Notes under the pieces: model-generated
Told to the model about the DNA's origin: nothing
Databases searched by the model: none
The model's input: the letters and a program-made list of their open reading frames with translations, nothing else
Shown here: piece by piece, positions 21,775 through 31,622 of the stretch
Layout of the letters: each line of letters opens with the position of its first letter
Position numbering within the stretch: the stretch's first letter is position 1
Position numbers and translations under genes: made by a program
Assembly (NCBI RefSeq): GCF_014138625.1
Contig: NZ_JACJHY010000014.1
Location: forward strand, 94,554-158,553
Reading direction: 5' to 3'
Length of the DNA stretch: 64,000 nucleotides
Source of the DNA: Aminobacter ciceronei
GTDB lineage: Bacteria > Pseudomonadota > Alphaproteobacteria > Rhizobiales > Rhizobiaceae

Positions 21775-22815
21775 ATGACACGATTTCACACCCTCCTCGC
21801 GGCTGGCGTTGCCGGCCTCGCGACGACCCTCGTCGCTGCGCCGGCGTTCGCCCAGGGCAAGACCCTGACCATCTCCTGGTGGGGCTTCAACGGCGACAAG
21901 CTTGACGAGTACATCGTCAAGCCGTTCAAGGAGAAATGCGGTTGCGAGATCGTGTTCGAGACCGGCAACAACGCCGACCGTCTCAACAAGATCAAGATCC
22001 GCAATGGCGAGGGCGTCGACGTCGCCTACTTCACGGATGCCTACTCGCAGATCGGCATCAAGGAAGGCCTGTTCCAGCCGATCGACAAGTCCAAGGTGCC
22101 GAACCTTGAAGGTCTCTACGATCTTGCCAAGGCACCGCAGGGCGAATTCGGCCCGGCCTACACCATCGGCCGCGTCGGCGTGATCTACGACAGCGCCAAG
22201 GTCAAGGCGCCGATCACCTCGTGGAACGACCTCTGGAAGGAAGACTTCAAGGCCTCGCTGTCGCTGCCCGGTATCACCACCACCGCCGGCCCGATGGCCG
22301 TCATGGTGGCCGGCACCCACGCCGGCGTCGACGCCTTTGCCGATGCCGACGCCGCCTTCAAGGCTGTCGAGGCGCTGAAGCCGAACGTCGTCAAGAACTA
22401 CAACACCGGCTCCGAGCTGGTGAACCTGTTCTCAACCGGTGAAATCTCGGCGGCTGTCGCGCAGGACTTCACGCTGGCCCAGATCCAGGCCGCCGTGCCC
22501 ACCGCTGCATGGGCCAATCTCTCTGATGGCGCGATCGCAACGCTGAACACCATCAACATCCCGAAGGGCGCCGCCAATGTCGAGCTGGCGCATGAGTTCA
22601 TCAACTTCGTGCTGTCGAAGGAAGTGCAGCAGAAGACCGCCGAGAACGGCGTCGATGCGCCCGTCGTCAAGGCCGTCGAGCTGACGCCCGAGCAGGCCAA
22701 GCTGTGGACCTACGGCGCCGACATGATCGCCTCGCTGAAGCAGGTCGACTACGAGAAGATGAACACGGCCAAGACCGAATGGGTCGACCGCTGGAATGAA
22801 GTGTTCGGCATGTAA
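21775..22815 (+). CDS. Polyamine-type ABC transporter substrate-binding protein (PotD/PotF-like)
   Basis: A 346-residue periplasmic protein. The signal peptide ends near AFA-QGK (residue 27). The mature part starts LTISWWGFNGDKLDEYI and follows the SBP family-8/1 fold shared by putrescine, spermidine and related cation binders. It is the first gene of an import operon followed by two permeases and an ATPase, with a strong hairpin after its stop. The ligand is not certain; the downstream deaminase and amidase genes suggest a nitrogen compound. Confidence 0.9.
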   Translation: MTRFHTLLAAGVAGLATTLVAAPAFAQGKTLTISWWGFNGDKLDEYIVKPFKEKCGCEIVFETGNNADRLNKIKIRNGEGVDVAYFTDAYSQIGIKEGLFQPIDKSKVPNLEGLYDLAKAPQGEFGPAYTIGRVGVIYDSAKVKAPITSWNDLWKEDFKASLSLPGITTTAGPMAVMVAGTHAGVDAFADADAAFKAVEALKPNVVKNYNTGSELVNLFSTGEISAAVAQDFTLAQIQAAVPTAAWANLSDGAIATLNTINIPKGAANVELAHEFINFVLSKEVQQKTAENGVDAPVVKAVELTPEQAKLWTYGADMIASLKQVDYEKMNTAKTEWVDRWNEVFGM

Positions 22816-22824
22816 TTGCTTTCA

Positions 22825-22851
22825 GGGCGGGAAGGCATGGCTTTCCCGCCC
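22825..22851 (+). terminator. Hairpin after the PotD-like gene
   Basis: GGGCGGGAA (22825-22833) pairs with TTCCCGCCC (22843-22851), with two further pairs inside. It begins 10 bp after the stop codon. No T-run follows, so mRNA stabilisation is more likely than full termination. It occupies the same relative place as the hairpin at 15419. Confidence 0.6.
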
Positions 22852-23006
22852 GCCACTGTGTGACGGGGGCAACGCCCCGGACGTTTTCTTGCCGCTGTCA
22901 CAGCCCTTGCGGCATTCTGCGCCTTTCGCGGCCGCCCGATGAGGGGTAGCACGCCGCAACAAGATCTCCCGGACGCCATCTGTCCGTGGAAACTGGAAGA
23001 GATTTC

Positions 23007-23834
23007 ATGCTGAAACGCTTTGCCGGATGGTGGCTCGCAGGGCCGGCTACGCTGGCCGTATTGGTGTTCCTGATACTGCCGGTGGCCGCGACCATCGCCA
23101 CGACCTTCGGCGAGGATGGCGGCATCTTTGCGCCCTACATCGCCTTCTTCAACAGCGGCTTCCGCCGCACCGTGCTCTGGCGCACCATCGAGATTTCGCT
23201 GGCGACCACAGCGATTTCGCTCGTCGTCGGCTTCCTCACCGCCTATGTCGTGTCGAAGTCGCCGGGCAAGCTGAAGAGCCTTTTGATCATCGCGGCCGTC
23301 TTCCCGCTGTTGACCGGTGTCGTCGTCCGCTCCTTCGCCTGGCTGATCATCCTCGGCAAGAATGGCATCCTGAACAATTTCCTGGTCGGCATCGGCGCGA
23401 TCTCAGAGCCGCTGTCGATGCTCTACACGCAAGGGTCGGTCATCGTTGCGATGGTCTATCTTTTCGTGCCGCTGATGATCCTGACGCTTGTTGGCGTGCT
23501 GGAGAACATCCCCGACGACGTCGTCCAGGCCTCGTCATCGCTTGGCGCCACGCCGGCGGCGACCTTCCGGCAGGTCATCCTGCCGCTCGCCGTGCCCGGT
23601 CTGATCGTCGGCGCCGTTCTCGTCTTCACCGGCTCGTTCACTGCCTACGCCACGCCCCAGCTGCTCGGCGGCGAGCGCCAGATGGTGATGGGCACGCTGA
23701 TGTACCAGCGTGCCATGGTGTCGTTCGACTGGGTCGGCGCTTCCACAATCGCGGCAATCATGGTGGTGATCACGGTCGCCGTCGTTCTTGCCATGAGCCG
23801 CGTTGCGCGGCGTCTCAACCCGATGGCGACATGA
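23007..23834 (+). CDS. Polyamine-type ABC transporter permease (PotB-like)
   Basis: A 275-residue inner-membrane protein with about six helices. The BPD_transp_1 coupling loop is around VVQASSSLGATPAATFRQVILPLAVPG. A GGAAGAGA site precedes the ATG at 23007; a GTG seven codons upstream has no better site. It overlaps the next permease by 4 bp. Confidence 0.9.
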   Translation: MLKRFAGWWLAGPATLAVLVFLILPVAATIATTFGEDGGIFAPYIAFFNSGFRRTVLWRTIEISLATTAISLVVGFLTAYVVSKSPGKLKSLLIIAAVFPLLTGVVVRSFAWLIILGKNGILNNFLVGIGAISEPLSMLYTQGSVIVAMVYLFVPLMILTLVGVLENIPDDVVQASSSLGATPAATFRQVILPLAVPGLIVGAVLVFTGSFTAYATPQLLGGERQMVMGTLMYQRAMVSFDWVGASTIAAIMVVITVAVVLAMSRVARRLNPMAT

Positions 23835-24622
23835 TGACCAGCCGTATCAATCCCCTGCTCATCCTGTTCACCGTCCTGGTCTACATCTTCCTGATGGGGC
23901 CGCTGATCATCGTGCTTGGCGCCTCGGTCAGCGACACCACCTATCTGACCTTCCCGCCGCAAGGCCTGACTTTGCGCTGGTTCGAGAATATCTTCGAGAT
24001 CAGCGCCTTCAAGCGCACCATCATCACCAGCCTCGAGCTCGCTTTCCTGGCGACGGGACTGGCGCTGTTGATCGGCATTCCGGCGGCCTATGCGCTCAAC
24101 CGCTACCGCATCAAGTTGCCGTCCTGGCTGTCGACCGTCTTTGTGCTGCCGATCCTGGTGCCCGAGATCGTGCTCGGCTTCTCGTTGCTGAAATCGGTGG
24201 CGGTGGGCATGCAGACGCCGATCTTCCTGACGCTGCTCGTCGGCCACATGCTCTTGGTGCTGCCCTATTGCGTGCGTGTCGTTTCGGCGAGCCTCGCCTC
24301 GTTCGATTTCTCGATCGAGGAAGCCGCCGTCAGCCTCGGCAGCCCGCCGGTGAAGACCTTCTTCACCATCGTTTTGCCCAACGTCCGCTCTGGCGTGATC
24401 GCGGCCTTCATCCTGGCCTTCATCACCTCGATCAACGACGTGTCGACGTCGCTGTTCCTCACCGGACCAGGCGTCTCGACGCTGCCGATCCAGATCCTCG
24501 CCCATGTCGAGCAGTTCTTCGATCCGACGATCGCGTCGGTGTCGGTGCTGCTGATGCTGCTGACCGTGGCAGTCATGTCCATCGTCGAGCGCACGCTCGG
24601 CCTCACCTTCCTTGCGAAGTAG
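23831..24622 (+). CDS. Polyamine-type ABC transporter permease (PotC-like)
   Basis: A 263-residue inner-membrane permease beginning MMTSRINPLLILFTVLVYIF. The coupling-loop region EEAAVSLGSPPVKTFFTIVL matches PotC. It is translationally coupled to the PotB-like gene and followed 6 bp later by the ATPase gene. Confidence 0.92.
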   Translation: MMTSRINPLLILFTVLVYIFLMGPLIIVLGASVSDTTYLTFPPQGLTLRWFENIFEISAFKRTIITSLELAFLATGLALLIGIPAAYALNRYRIKLPSWLSTVFVLPILVPEIVLGFSLLKSVAVGMQTPIFLTLLVGHMLLVLPYCVRVVSASLASFDFSIEEAAVSLGSPPVKTFFTIVLPNVRSGVIAAFILAFITSINDVSTSLFLTGPGVSTLPIQILAHVEQFFDPTIASVSVLLMLLTVAVMSIVERTLGLTFLAK

Positions 24623-24628
24623 ACCCAT

Positions 24629-25690
24629 ATGACCCAGGCACTTACAGTCCAGAATCTCACCGCCCACTACGGCGCCACCAAGGTGCTGGAGGACCTGTCG
24701 CTCTCGGTCGGCAAAGGCGAGCTCGTCTCGCTGCTCGGCGCCTCGGGCTGCGGCAAGACGACGACGCTGCGCCTCATCGCCGGCTTCCTCGAGCCGACCT
24801 CCGGCTCGATCCGCCTTGGCGACAAGGACCTGACCCGGCTGCCGGCCTACAAGCGTGACATCGGCCTGGTGTTCCAGAACTACGCGCTGTTCCCGCATCT
24901 CTCGGTGCTCGACAATGTCGGCTTCGGATTGAAGCAGCGCGGCGTGGCTCCAGGTGATCGCGAGAAGCGCGCCAGGGCAATGCTCGAACGCGTCGGCCTG
25001 TCGCAGCTCGCCGACCGCCTGCCGGGCGCGCTCTCCGGCGGCCAGAAGCAGCGCGTGGCGCTTGCGCGTGCACTCGTCATCGAGCCGCCGCTTTTGATGT
25101 TCGACGAGCCGCTGTCCAACCTCGATGCCAAGCTGCGTGTCGACATGCGCGTCGAGATCCGCCAGCTGCAGCGCGCCAATGGCACCACCTCGGTCTATGT
25201 CACCCACGACCAGGAAGAGGCGTTCTCGATCTCCGACCGCGTCGCCATCATGAATGCCGGCCGCATCATGCAGTTCGACACGCCCGAGACGCTGTACCAG
25301 CGCCCGGCCAACACGTTTGTCGCCCGCTTCGTCGGCTTCGAGAACCTGGTGCCGATGACGGTTTCCGCACGCGACGGCGCTGAAGTGACGGCCGTGACCG
25401 ATGGCGGATCGCAGCTCAAGCTGTCGCAGGACCGTTTCGGCGCGATCCCAGACGTGTTCGTGCTGGCCGCACGCGCGGATGGCCTGGCCGTCTCGACGGA
25501 CGCCAACGCCGAGGGCATTCCCGCAACGCTTGGCCTGCGCACCTATCTTGGTCGCGCCTACCAGTACCAGGCGGACACTGCTGCCGGCCAACTGATCGCC
25601 AACGGCTCGCTGTCGGCGCCGCTGGAACCGGGCGCGCTGGCCAAGCTGGTGCCGGTGCCCGACCAGTGCTGCGTGCTGAAACCGGAGTGA
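24629..25690 (+). CDS. Polyamine-type ABC transporter ATP-binding protein (PotA-like)
   Basis: A 353-residue ATPase with Walker A GASGCGKTTTLRLI, Q-loop VFQNYALFPHLSV, signature LSGGQKQRVALARAL, Walker B LMFDEPLSNLDAKLR and the H-loop VTHDQEEAFS. A C-terminal TOBE domain (about residues 275-350) is typical of PotA and MalK types. It powers the PotB/PotC-like channel just upstream. Confidence 0.94.
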   Translation: MTQALTVQNLTAHYGATKVLEDLSLSVGKGELVSLLGASGCGKTTTLRLIAGFLEPTSGSIRLGDKDLTRLPAYKRDIGLVFQNYALFPHLSVLDNVGFGLKQRGVAPGDREKRARAMLERVGLSQLADRLPGALSGGQKQRVALARALVIEPPLLMFDEPLSNLDAKLRVDMRVEIRQLQRANGTTSVYVTHDQEEAFSISDRVAIMNAGRIMQFDTPETLYQRPANTFVARFVGFENLVPMTVSARDGAEVTAVTDGGSQLKLSQDRFGAIPDVFVLAARADGLAVSTDANAEGIPATLGLRTYLGRAYQYQADTAAGQLIANGSLSAPLEPGALAKLVPVPDQCCVLKPE

Positions 25691-25704
25691 CCCGAGGAGC
25701 GACC

Positions 25705-27027
25705 ATGTCCATCCTCATCACCAACGCCACCGTCCTCCCCTGCACGGAGGACATGCCCGTCGTCGACAAGGGCTGGGTCCATGTCGAGGGCGAGGTCATC
25801 AAGGCCGTCGGCGTGGGCGAGGCCCCCGCAATTGTCGGCGCGGAAATTGTTGACGTCGGCGGCGATGTCGTCATGCCCGGCATGGTCAACCCGCATTGCC
25901 ACATGGCGATGACGCTGTTCCGCGGCCTCGGCGAGGACGTCGACGACCGGCTCTACCGCTACATCCTGCCCTTGGAACGCAAGTTCGTGCGGCCCGAGGC
26001 AGTGCGTGCGGGAACGGCACTTGCCGCGCTCGAGCTGATCGAGGGTGGCGTCACCACAGTCGCCGACATGTATTACTTCGAGACCGAAGTCGCGCGGGTT
26101 GTGGCCAATGCCGGCATCCGCGGCGTGCTGGGCCAGACCATCGCCGACTTCGATCCGCCCGACCACAAGTCGGTCGACGAAGGTTTTGCTCTCACCGAAC
26201 AACTCGTCGCCGAATTCGCCGGACATGATAGGGTCATCCCGTCGATTGCCCCGCATGCGCCCTATTCGACCGGCATGACGACGATGGAGCGCATCGCCCG
26301 CTGGGCGGACGACCATCCCGACGTGCCTGTGCAGATGCATCTGGCCGAGAGCGATGCCGAGATGGCGTGGGCTGAGAAAACCCACGGCATGCGACCGATC
26401 GAGGTCGTCGAGAAGGCGGGCCTGCTGCGCCGGGGCCTGATCTGCGCGCACTGCCTGCATGTCGATGAGACCGACATCGAGCGCATGGCGCATGCAAAAG
26501 TCTGCGTCGCCCACAATGCCCGCTCCAACGGCAAGGCCGGGCGCGGCATCGCACCCGTCGAGGCGATGCGAAAGGCCGGCATTCCGGTAGGGATTTCGAC
26601 CGATGGCGCGATGAGCGGCAACACGCTCGACCTGTTCTCGCAGTTCGCGCCGGTGTCGATGTTCCAGAAATTGCTCGGCCACAGCCGCAAGCCGATGGCC
26701 TCGGTCGACGTCGTGCGCATGGCGACCCGTGATGGCGCCAAGGTGCTGGGCCTGGATGCAAAGGTCGGCTCGCTCGAGCCGGGCAAGCAGGCCGATCTCA
26801 TCCGCGTCAGCCTGGCCTCGCCGCGTCAGCAGCCGGTCTATGACATCTATTCCACGCTGGTCTTCGCCACCCTGCCGACCGACGTGTGCGACGTCATGGT
26901 GGGCGGCGGCTGGCTGATGCGCGGCCGCGAGGTACTGAGCCTCGAACGCAAGAAGGTGCTGCGCGACGCGCTGCAGGTGGCGCACAGCTTCAAAGCCGAG
27001 ATGGCCCGCATCGACGCTGCGGGCTGA
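25705..27027 (+). CDS. Amidohydrolase, TrzA/AtzA/MtaD-like deaminase
   Basis: A 440-residue metal-dependent hydrolase of the amidohydrolase superfamily. Metal ligands appear as NPHCHMAMT (His64, His66), MHLAES and STDGAMS, with PHAPYS and HCLHVDETD also conserved. The closest group includes S-adenosylhomocysteine/methylthioadenosine deaminases and triazine hydrolases, so it probably removes an amino group from a purine-like or other heterocycle. GAGGAGC precedes the ATG, and the gene follows the ATPase by 14 bp, apparently in the same operon. Confidence 0.88.
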   Translation: MSILITNATVLPCTEDMPVVDKGWVHVEGEVIKAVGVGEAPAIVGAEIVDVGGDVVMPGMVNPHCHMAMTLFRGLGEDVDDRLYRYILPLERKFVRPEAVRAGTALAALELIEGGVTTVADMYYFETEVARVVANAGIRGVLGQTIADFDPPDHKSVDEGFALTEQLVAEFAGHDRVIPSIAPHAPYSTGMTTMERIARWADDHPDVPVQMHLAESDAEMAWAEKTHGMRPIEVVEKAGLLRRGLICAHCLHVDETDIERMAHAKVCVAHNARSNGKAGRGIAPVEAMRKAGIPVGISTDGAMSGNTLDLFSQFAPVSMFQKLLGHSRKPMASVDVVRMATRDGAKVLGLDAKVGSLEPGKQADLIRVSLASPRQQPVYDIYSTLVFATLPTDVCDVMVGGGWLMRGREVLSLERKKVLRDALQVAHSFKAEMARIDAAG

Positions 27028-27069
27028 GGTCCGGACGAGCGTCCGGGACGTACAGGGAAGGACAAAGCA

Positions 27070-28479
27070 ATGAACCGATCAGAAGCCTCGACGCATCTCG
27101 ACAAGGTGCTCGCCAATGTCGACGCCAATATCGACGCAAGCCTTGCGCGCCTGTTCGACCTGATCCGTATTCCATCTGTCTCGACCGATCCGGCGCATGC
27201 CCCGGACTGCAAGCGCGCCGCCGAATGGCTGAAGAAAGAACTCGGCGAACTCGGCTTTGACGCCTCGGTGCGTCCGACCGCGCGCCACCCGATGGTGGTC
27301 GGCCACGACCGCACGGGGCAGGGGCCGCATGTGCTGTTCTACGGCCATTACGACGTCCAGCCCGTCGATCCGCGTGGTCTGTGGCACTCCGACCCGTTCG
27401 AGCCGAAGCTCGTGCCGCAGCCCGATGGCGAGACCCACATCGTTGCCCGCGGCGCCTCCTACGACAAGAGCCAGCTCTTGACCTTCGTCGAGGCGTGCCG
27501 CGCCTGGAAGGCCGTCGCCGGCAGCCTGCCGATCCAGGTGTCGGTGCTGTTCGAGGGCGAGGAAGAGATCTCCAGCCCGAGCCTGCCGCCCTTTCTCGAC
27601 ACGACCGGTGCCGAACTCAAGGCTGATGTCGTGCTCGTCTGCGACACCGACATGTGGGACGCCGAGACGCCTGCGGTGACCACCATGCTGCGCGGCGTGC
27701 TGAAGGAGGAGATCGTCATCTCCTGCTCCAACCGCGACCTGCATTCGGGCATCTACGGCAACGCCGCGCGCAATCCCTTGCAGGTGCTGTCCGATATCGT
27801 CGCCAGCCTGCGCACGCCAGACGGCGGCGTGGCCGTCCAAGGTTTCTACGACGGCGTCACCGAACTGCCCGACGCCATCAAGGCGCAGTGGCAGCGCCTG
27901 CCTTTCGATGACAGGGGCTTTCTGGGCGATATCGGCCTCTCGATTCCCGCCGGCGAAAGCGGCCGCTCGGTGCTCGAGCAGGTCTGGGCACGCCCGAGCT
28001 GCGAAATCCACGGCATCATCGGCGGCTACACCGAAGAAGGCTTCAAGACGGTCATACCGGCCAAAGCGCAGTCCAAGATCTCCTTCCGCCTCGTCGCCGG
28101 CCAGGATCCGGAAAAGATCCGCGATGCCTTCCGTGCCCATGTCCGCGCCCGCATCCCGGCCGATTGTTCGGTCGAGTTCATCGACCACGGTGCGAGTGCC
28201 GCGACCGTCATGCCGATCGACGGCGCGTTTCTCACCAAGGCGCTCGGCGCGCTGACCGAAGAGTGGGAGCGCGAGGCGGCAGTGGCCGGCAGCGGCGGCT
28301 CGATCCCGATCGTCTCCGCCTTCAAGGAAAAGCTCGGCATGGATTCTTTGCTGATCGGCTTCGCCCGCTTCGACAACCGCATTCACAGCCCGAACGAGAA
28401 ATACGACCTTTCGAGCTTCCGGAAAGGCATCCGGTCCTGGGCCCGCATCCTCGCGGCGTTTGCGCACGACAAGGGCTGA
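27070..28479 (+). CDS. M20 family metallopeptidase (dipeptidase-like)
   Basis: A 469-residue zinc peptidase of the M20 dipeptidase/carnosinase type. FYGHYDVQP holds the first metal-binding His-Asp, GASYDKSQ follows the usual GA-DDK pattern with small changes, and FEGEEEISSP has the catalytic Glu pair. Other conserved parts are the HSGIYGN lid motif and NRIHSPNEKYDL. It is 42 bp after the amidohydrolase and probably ends the import operon. The substrate may be a dipeptide or N-acyl amide. Confidence 0.9.
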   Translation: MNRSEASTHLDKVLANVDANIDASLARLFDLIRIPSVSTDPAHAPDCKRAAEWLKKELGELGFDASVRPTARHPMVVGHDRTGQGPHVLFYGHYDVQPVDPRGLWHSDPFEPKLVPQPDGETHIVARGASYDKSQLLTFVEACRAWKAVAGSLPIQVSVLFEGEEEISSPSLPPFLDTTGAELKADVVLVCDTDMWDAETPAVTTMLRGVLKEEIVISCSNRDLHSGIYGNAARNPLQVLSDIVASLRTPDGGVAVQGFYDGVTELPDAIKAQWQRLPFDDRGFLGDIGLSIPAGESGRSVLEQVWARPSCEIHGIIGGYTEEGFKTVIPAKAQSKISFRLVAGQDPEKIRDAFRAHVRARIPADCSVEFIDHGASAATVMPIDGAFLTKALGALTEEWEREAAVAGSGGSIPIVSAFKEKLGMDSLLIGFARFDNRIHSPNEKYDLSSFRKGIRSWARILAAFAHDKG

Positions 28480-28492
28480 GGCTGCAGGTGGG

Positions 28493-28628
28493 GCGTCCTT
28501 CGACGCTCGCCCGCTGATGTTTCACCAGGTCCGGAGCGGCGGGCGATTGGCTTTTCCTCGCCCCCGCAAAGCGGGGGAGAGGTGGCACGGCGAAGCCGTG
28601 ACGGAGAGGGGGGCGCCTCGAAGGACGC
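28493..28628 (+). repeat. RIME-like intergenic repeat, copy A
   Basis: The core CCCCCGCAAAGCGGGGGAGA is followed by GGTGGCACGGCGAAGCCGTG and ACGGAGAGGGG, a chain of small palindromes. It recurs at 31777 and, inverted and diverged, at 31623. Here 11-bp inverted arms, GCGTCCTTCGA (28493) and TCGAAGGACGC (28618), flank it. It lies between convergent genes and resembles Rhizobium-type intergenic mosaic repeats. Confidence 0.75.
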
Positions 28629-28641
28629 ACCAAAGTCTCGC

Positions 28642-30516
28642 CTACCAAACCACCTTGTGGCTCTCACCCGTCTGCACGTTCACGAACCCCTCGGGCACCG
28701 CATCCGTCGGCGCCACAAGCACCCAGCGCCAAGGTGCGCAGGTCAGCGTGGCGAACTGCAGGCGCTCGGGGAAGCCGGGGAACCAGCGCGGCGAAAACGT
28801 TGGTTCATAGAGCCAGTCGATCTTGTTGGCTTCTGCATAAAGCGCCTCCATCTCGGCATCGAGCGCCTCGGCCGGGCGGTTGGTCATCAGGCCGCCGACC
28901 TCGTAATGCACGTCGGCGACGACCTTGCCTGATGTGACCAGCGCCCAGCCGCCCTGGTTCTGCGAGATGCGGTTGACCACCTCGGCCATGGCGGCATCGG
29001 ACGAGCCGACGACCCAGATGTTGTGCTGGTCGTGCGCCACCGTGCAGCCAACGGCCGTGTCAGGCGTCTTCGGGCCACAGCCGAGCCAGAACATCTTGGC
29101 GACGCGGCCCTTGCCTGAATAGCGGTCGACGACGGCGAATTTGGTTATGTTGCGGTCGCTGTCGCGCTGTACGGCGCCATCGGCCACCGGAAGTTCCGTG
29201 GTGATGAAGTTGTCATCCCAGTGGAACGGACGCAGCAGTGCCGCCTGCATCGTCGCGCGGCCCGGCTCGGCAGCGACGGCGAAGTCTGCGGCGGTCAGCT
29301 TTCGGCCGACATTGACCGTCTTCGTCGCCCAGTCAGGCCAGTCGATGGCAGGCAGGTGGCCGGTGAAACGCTTGCCCTCGGACACCTGTTCGCCATCGGC
29401 CCAGACCTCCGCGATCGACACGGTCGCTGCCTTGTCGAGCAGCACCATGTCGGCGAAGCGCCCGGGGGCGATGGAGCCGACAAAGGGTGTCAGCCGCATG
29501 TGCCGCGCCGGGTTGATCGACACGCATTGGTAGGCGATCTCCGGCGATAGGCCGCTTTCGATGGCGAGGCGGACATTGTGGTCGGTCGCGCCCATCTTCA
29601 GCGTGTCGGAGGCGCTGCGGTCGTCTGTGGCGAAGGCCACCTGGCTCCAGTCGCGCAAGCCGCGTTCGAGCAGGCCCTTGATGATGTCGGGCATCGAATG
29701 CGGACGGACCTCGATGAAAATGCCGTGCCGGAGCTTGTCCCATGCCTCCTCGGGCGTCCACGCTTCGTGGTCGGAGGACAGGCCGGCGGCGGCGAACGCA
29801 TTGATCGACGGCAGGTCGCGCAGGCCGGCGCCATGGCCCTCGACCACGCCGCGCTTCTCGAATGTCGCCTGGATCATGCCCCAGAGCCTGCCATAGGACG
29901 GGTTCTCGGGGTTCCAGACGGCCGGCCAGTCCATGACCTCGTCGAGGCCGGCGACCATCGTGCTCTCGCCGAGGAAGCCGATCTGCTCGGCATAGCCGAA
30001 ATGGCCGCCGCCGCCTTCATAAGCCGTCGGCGGAACCGCCGAGCCGGGCAGCGGAAAGATCTTCATCGGCGAGCCGGCACGGCGCGCCGTCAGCCAGAAT
30101 TCGAGATTGTTGGGGCCGTTGACGTTGGAAAATTCGTGGCTCGCCTCGCAGGTCCAGGTGTTGCCGCGCGGCATGACAAGGGCTGCCTCGTGCTCTGGCG
30201 TCAGGTGCGAGCTTTCGATGTGCTTGTGCACCTCGCCGAAGCCCGGCACCGCCGCAAGATGCGTGCGGTCGATGGTCTCGCGCGCCGTGCCCGGGAAGCT
30301 GCCGGCGGGGCCGACATAGGCGATGCGGCGGCCGCGGATCGCCACCTCGCAATCGTCCATCCAGGTGCCGGTGTGCACGTCGAGCACGCGGCCGAGCTGG
30401 ACGAGGCGATCGGCTTCGCGCTTGCCGAGGGCAACAAGCACGAGGTCCTGCCTGATCAGGATTTCGTCGGCGGGATCGATGAGGAGGTCGGCGGGCAAAG
30501 GAGCTGTCTTGGTCAT
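28642..30516 (-). CDS. Adenine deaminase-family amidohydrolase
   Basis: A 624-residue protein with the adenine deaminase (AdeC) layout. The first metal motif is PGFGEVHKHIESSHLTPEHE (His97, His99), followed by GHGAGL, SSDHEA and TDDRSASD in the amidohydrolase barrel. A large C-terminal adenine-deaminase domain has GCTVAHDQHNIWVVG and NQGGWALVTSG. The expected reaction is adenine to hypoxanthine plus ammonia. The first motif reads GEVHKH rather than the more usual DAHVH, so substrate range may differ. It is divergent from the nucleoside hydrolase gene, sharing a 163-bp promoter region. Confidence 0.88.
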   Translation of the reverse strand: MTKTAPLPADLLIDPADEILIRQDLVLVALGKREADRLVQLGRVLDVHTGTWMDDCEVAIRGRRIAYVGPAGSFPGTARETIDRTHLAAVPGFGEVHKHIESSHLTPEHEAALVMPRGNTWTCEASHEFSNVNGPNNLEFWLTARRAGSPMKIFPLPGSAVPPTAYEGGGGHFGYAEQIGFLGESTMVAGLDEVMDWPAVWNPENPSYGRLWGMIQATFEKRGVVEGHGAGLRDLPSINAFAAAGLSSDHEAWTPEEAWDKLRHGIFIEVRPHSMPDIIKGLLERGLRDWSQVAFATDDRSASDTLKMGATDHNVRLAIESGLSPEIAYQCVSINPARHMRLTPFVGSIAPGRFADMVLLDKAATVSIAEVWADGEQVSEGKRFTGHLPAIDWPDWATKTVNVGRKLTAADFAVAAEPGRATMQAALLRPFHWDDNFITTELPVADGAVQRDSDRNITKFAVVDRYSGKGRVAKMFWLGCGPKTPDTAVGCTVAHDQHNIWVVGSSDAAMAEVVNRISQNQGGWALVTSGKVVADVHYEVGGLMTNRPAEALDAEMEALYAEANKIDWLYEPTFSPRWFPGFPERLQFATLTCAPWRWVLVAPTDAVPEGFVNVQTGESHKVVW

Positions 30517-30679
30517 GGCCTCGCCTCTACTGCATCACCAGCGAAATCGGAACCCGTTTCCACTGTGCCAGCAGTGAGCGGTCGAGCGGTGCTGGGACAA
30601 GCATTTCGGCTTGATTCCCTTGATGCGATGATGTGAAGCCAGACGGACTTGATTTGAGACTGGAACGAAAGGTCGCGCC

Positions 30680-31603
30680 ATGCAGCTGAAACCCACCCGC
30701 AAGGTGATCATCGACACCGATCCCGGCATCGACGATGCAGTGGCGATCCTGCTGGCGCTGAAGTCGGCCGAGTTCGACGTCATCGGAATCACGACGGTCG
30801 CCGGCAACATCGGCATTGCAACGACGACGCGCAATGCCGGCCGCATCCTCGCGCTTGAGGGCCGGGTCGACGTGCCTGTCATCGCCGGTGCCGCCGGGCC
30901 GCTGTCGCGCAAGTGTTTCGACACCGCCGACATTCACGGCAATGACGGCCTCGGCGGTGTGGCCTTCCCCGATGCGCTTTCACAGCCCGTGGCCGGCGAC
31001 GCAGTCACCTGGTTGCGCGACACGCTCCGGGCCGCGGAAACCGGCAGCATCGACATCCTGGCGCTCGGCCCGCTGACCAACATCGCTCGCCTGGTTACCG
31101 AGTACCCGGAGGCCGCTGGCCGCATCGGCCGCGTCATCGCCATGGGTGGTGCGGTGCACGAGCCGGGCAATATCGGCCCGCGCGCCGAGTTCAACATCGC
31201 CGCCGATCCGGAGGCCGCCGAGATCGTCTTTGGCGCCGGGCTCGACATGACGCTGATCCCGCTCGACGTTACCCGCAAGGTCCGCGCCACGCGCGACGAC
31301 ACGGCCATGCTGCAGGCATCCGATGTACCGGCGGCTGTCGCTTCGGGTGCGCTGATCGACGCCTATTTCCAGTCGACCACTGGCGGCGAAAGCCGGCCGC
31401 TGCACGACCCCTGCGTGATGCTGCTGGCGCTGGACGAAGAGTTGTTTGGCTGCGAGACGCTGAAGCTGGCGGTCGACACCGGCACGACTCGCGATGCGGG
31501 CGCGCTGACGGTTTCAGAAGATGGGGCTGCGGTTTCGGTGGCATTGAAGGTCGAGAGCGCTGCGGTGCTGAAGCTGCTCTATGCCAGGCTGAAGGCGGAG
31601 TAG
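30680..31603 (+). CDS. Nucleoside hydrolase
   Basis: A 307-residue calcium-dependent N-ribohydrolase with the family motif DTDPGIDDA (residues 12-20), the TTVAGN region and the MGGAVHEPGNIGPRAEFNIA active-site segment (split as MGGAVHEPGN and AEFNIAADPEA). It splits ribonucleosides to base plus ribose. Next to adenine deaminase and a phosphoribosyltransferase, it fits nucleoside salvage. Confidence 0.93.
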   Translation: MQLKPTRKVIIDTDPGIDDAVAILLALKSAEFDVIGITTVAGNIGIATTTRNAGRILALEGRVDVPVIAGAAGPLSRKCFDTADIHGNDGLGGVAFPDALSQPVAGDAVTWLRDTLRAAETGSIDILALGPLTNIARLVTEYPEAAGRIGRVIAMGGAVHEPGNIGPRAEFNIAADPEAAEIVFGAGLDMTLIPLDVTRKVRATRDDTAMLQASDVPAAVASGALIDAYFQSTTGGESRPLHDPCVMLLALDEELFGCETLKLAVDTGTTRDAGALTVSEDGAAVSVALKVESAAVLKLLYARLKAE

Positions 31604-31622
31604 CGCTTCGTAGCAGAAGGGA

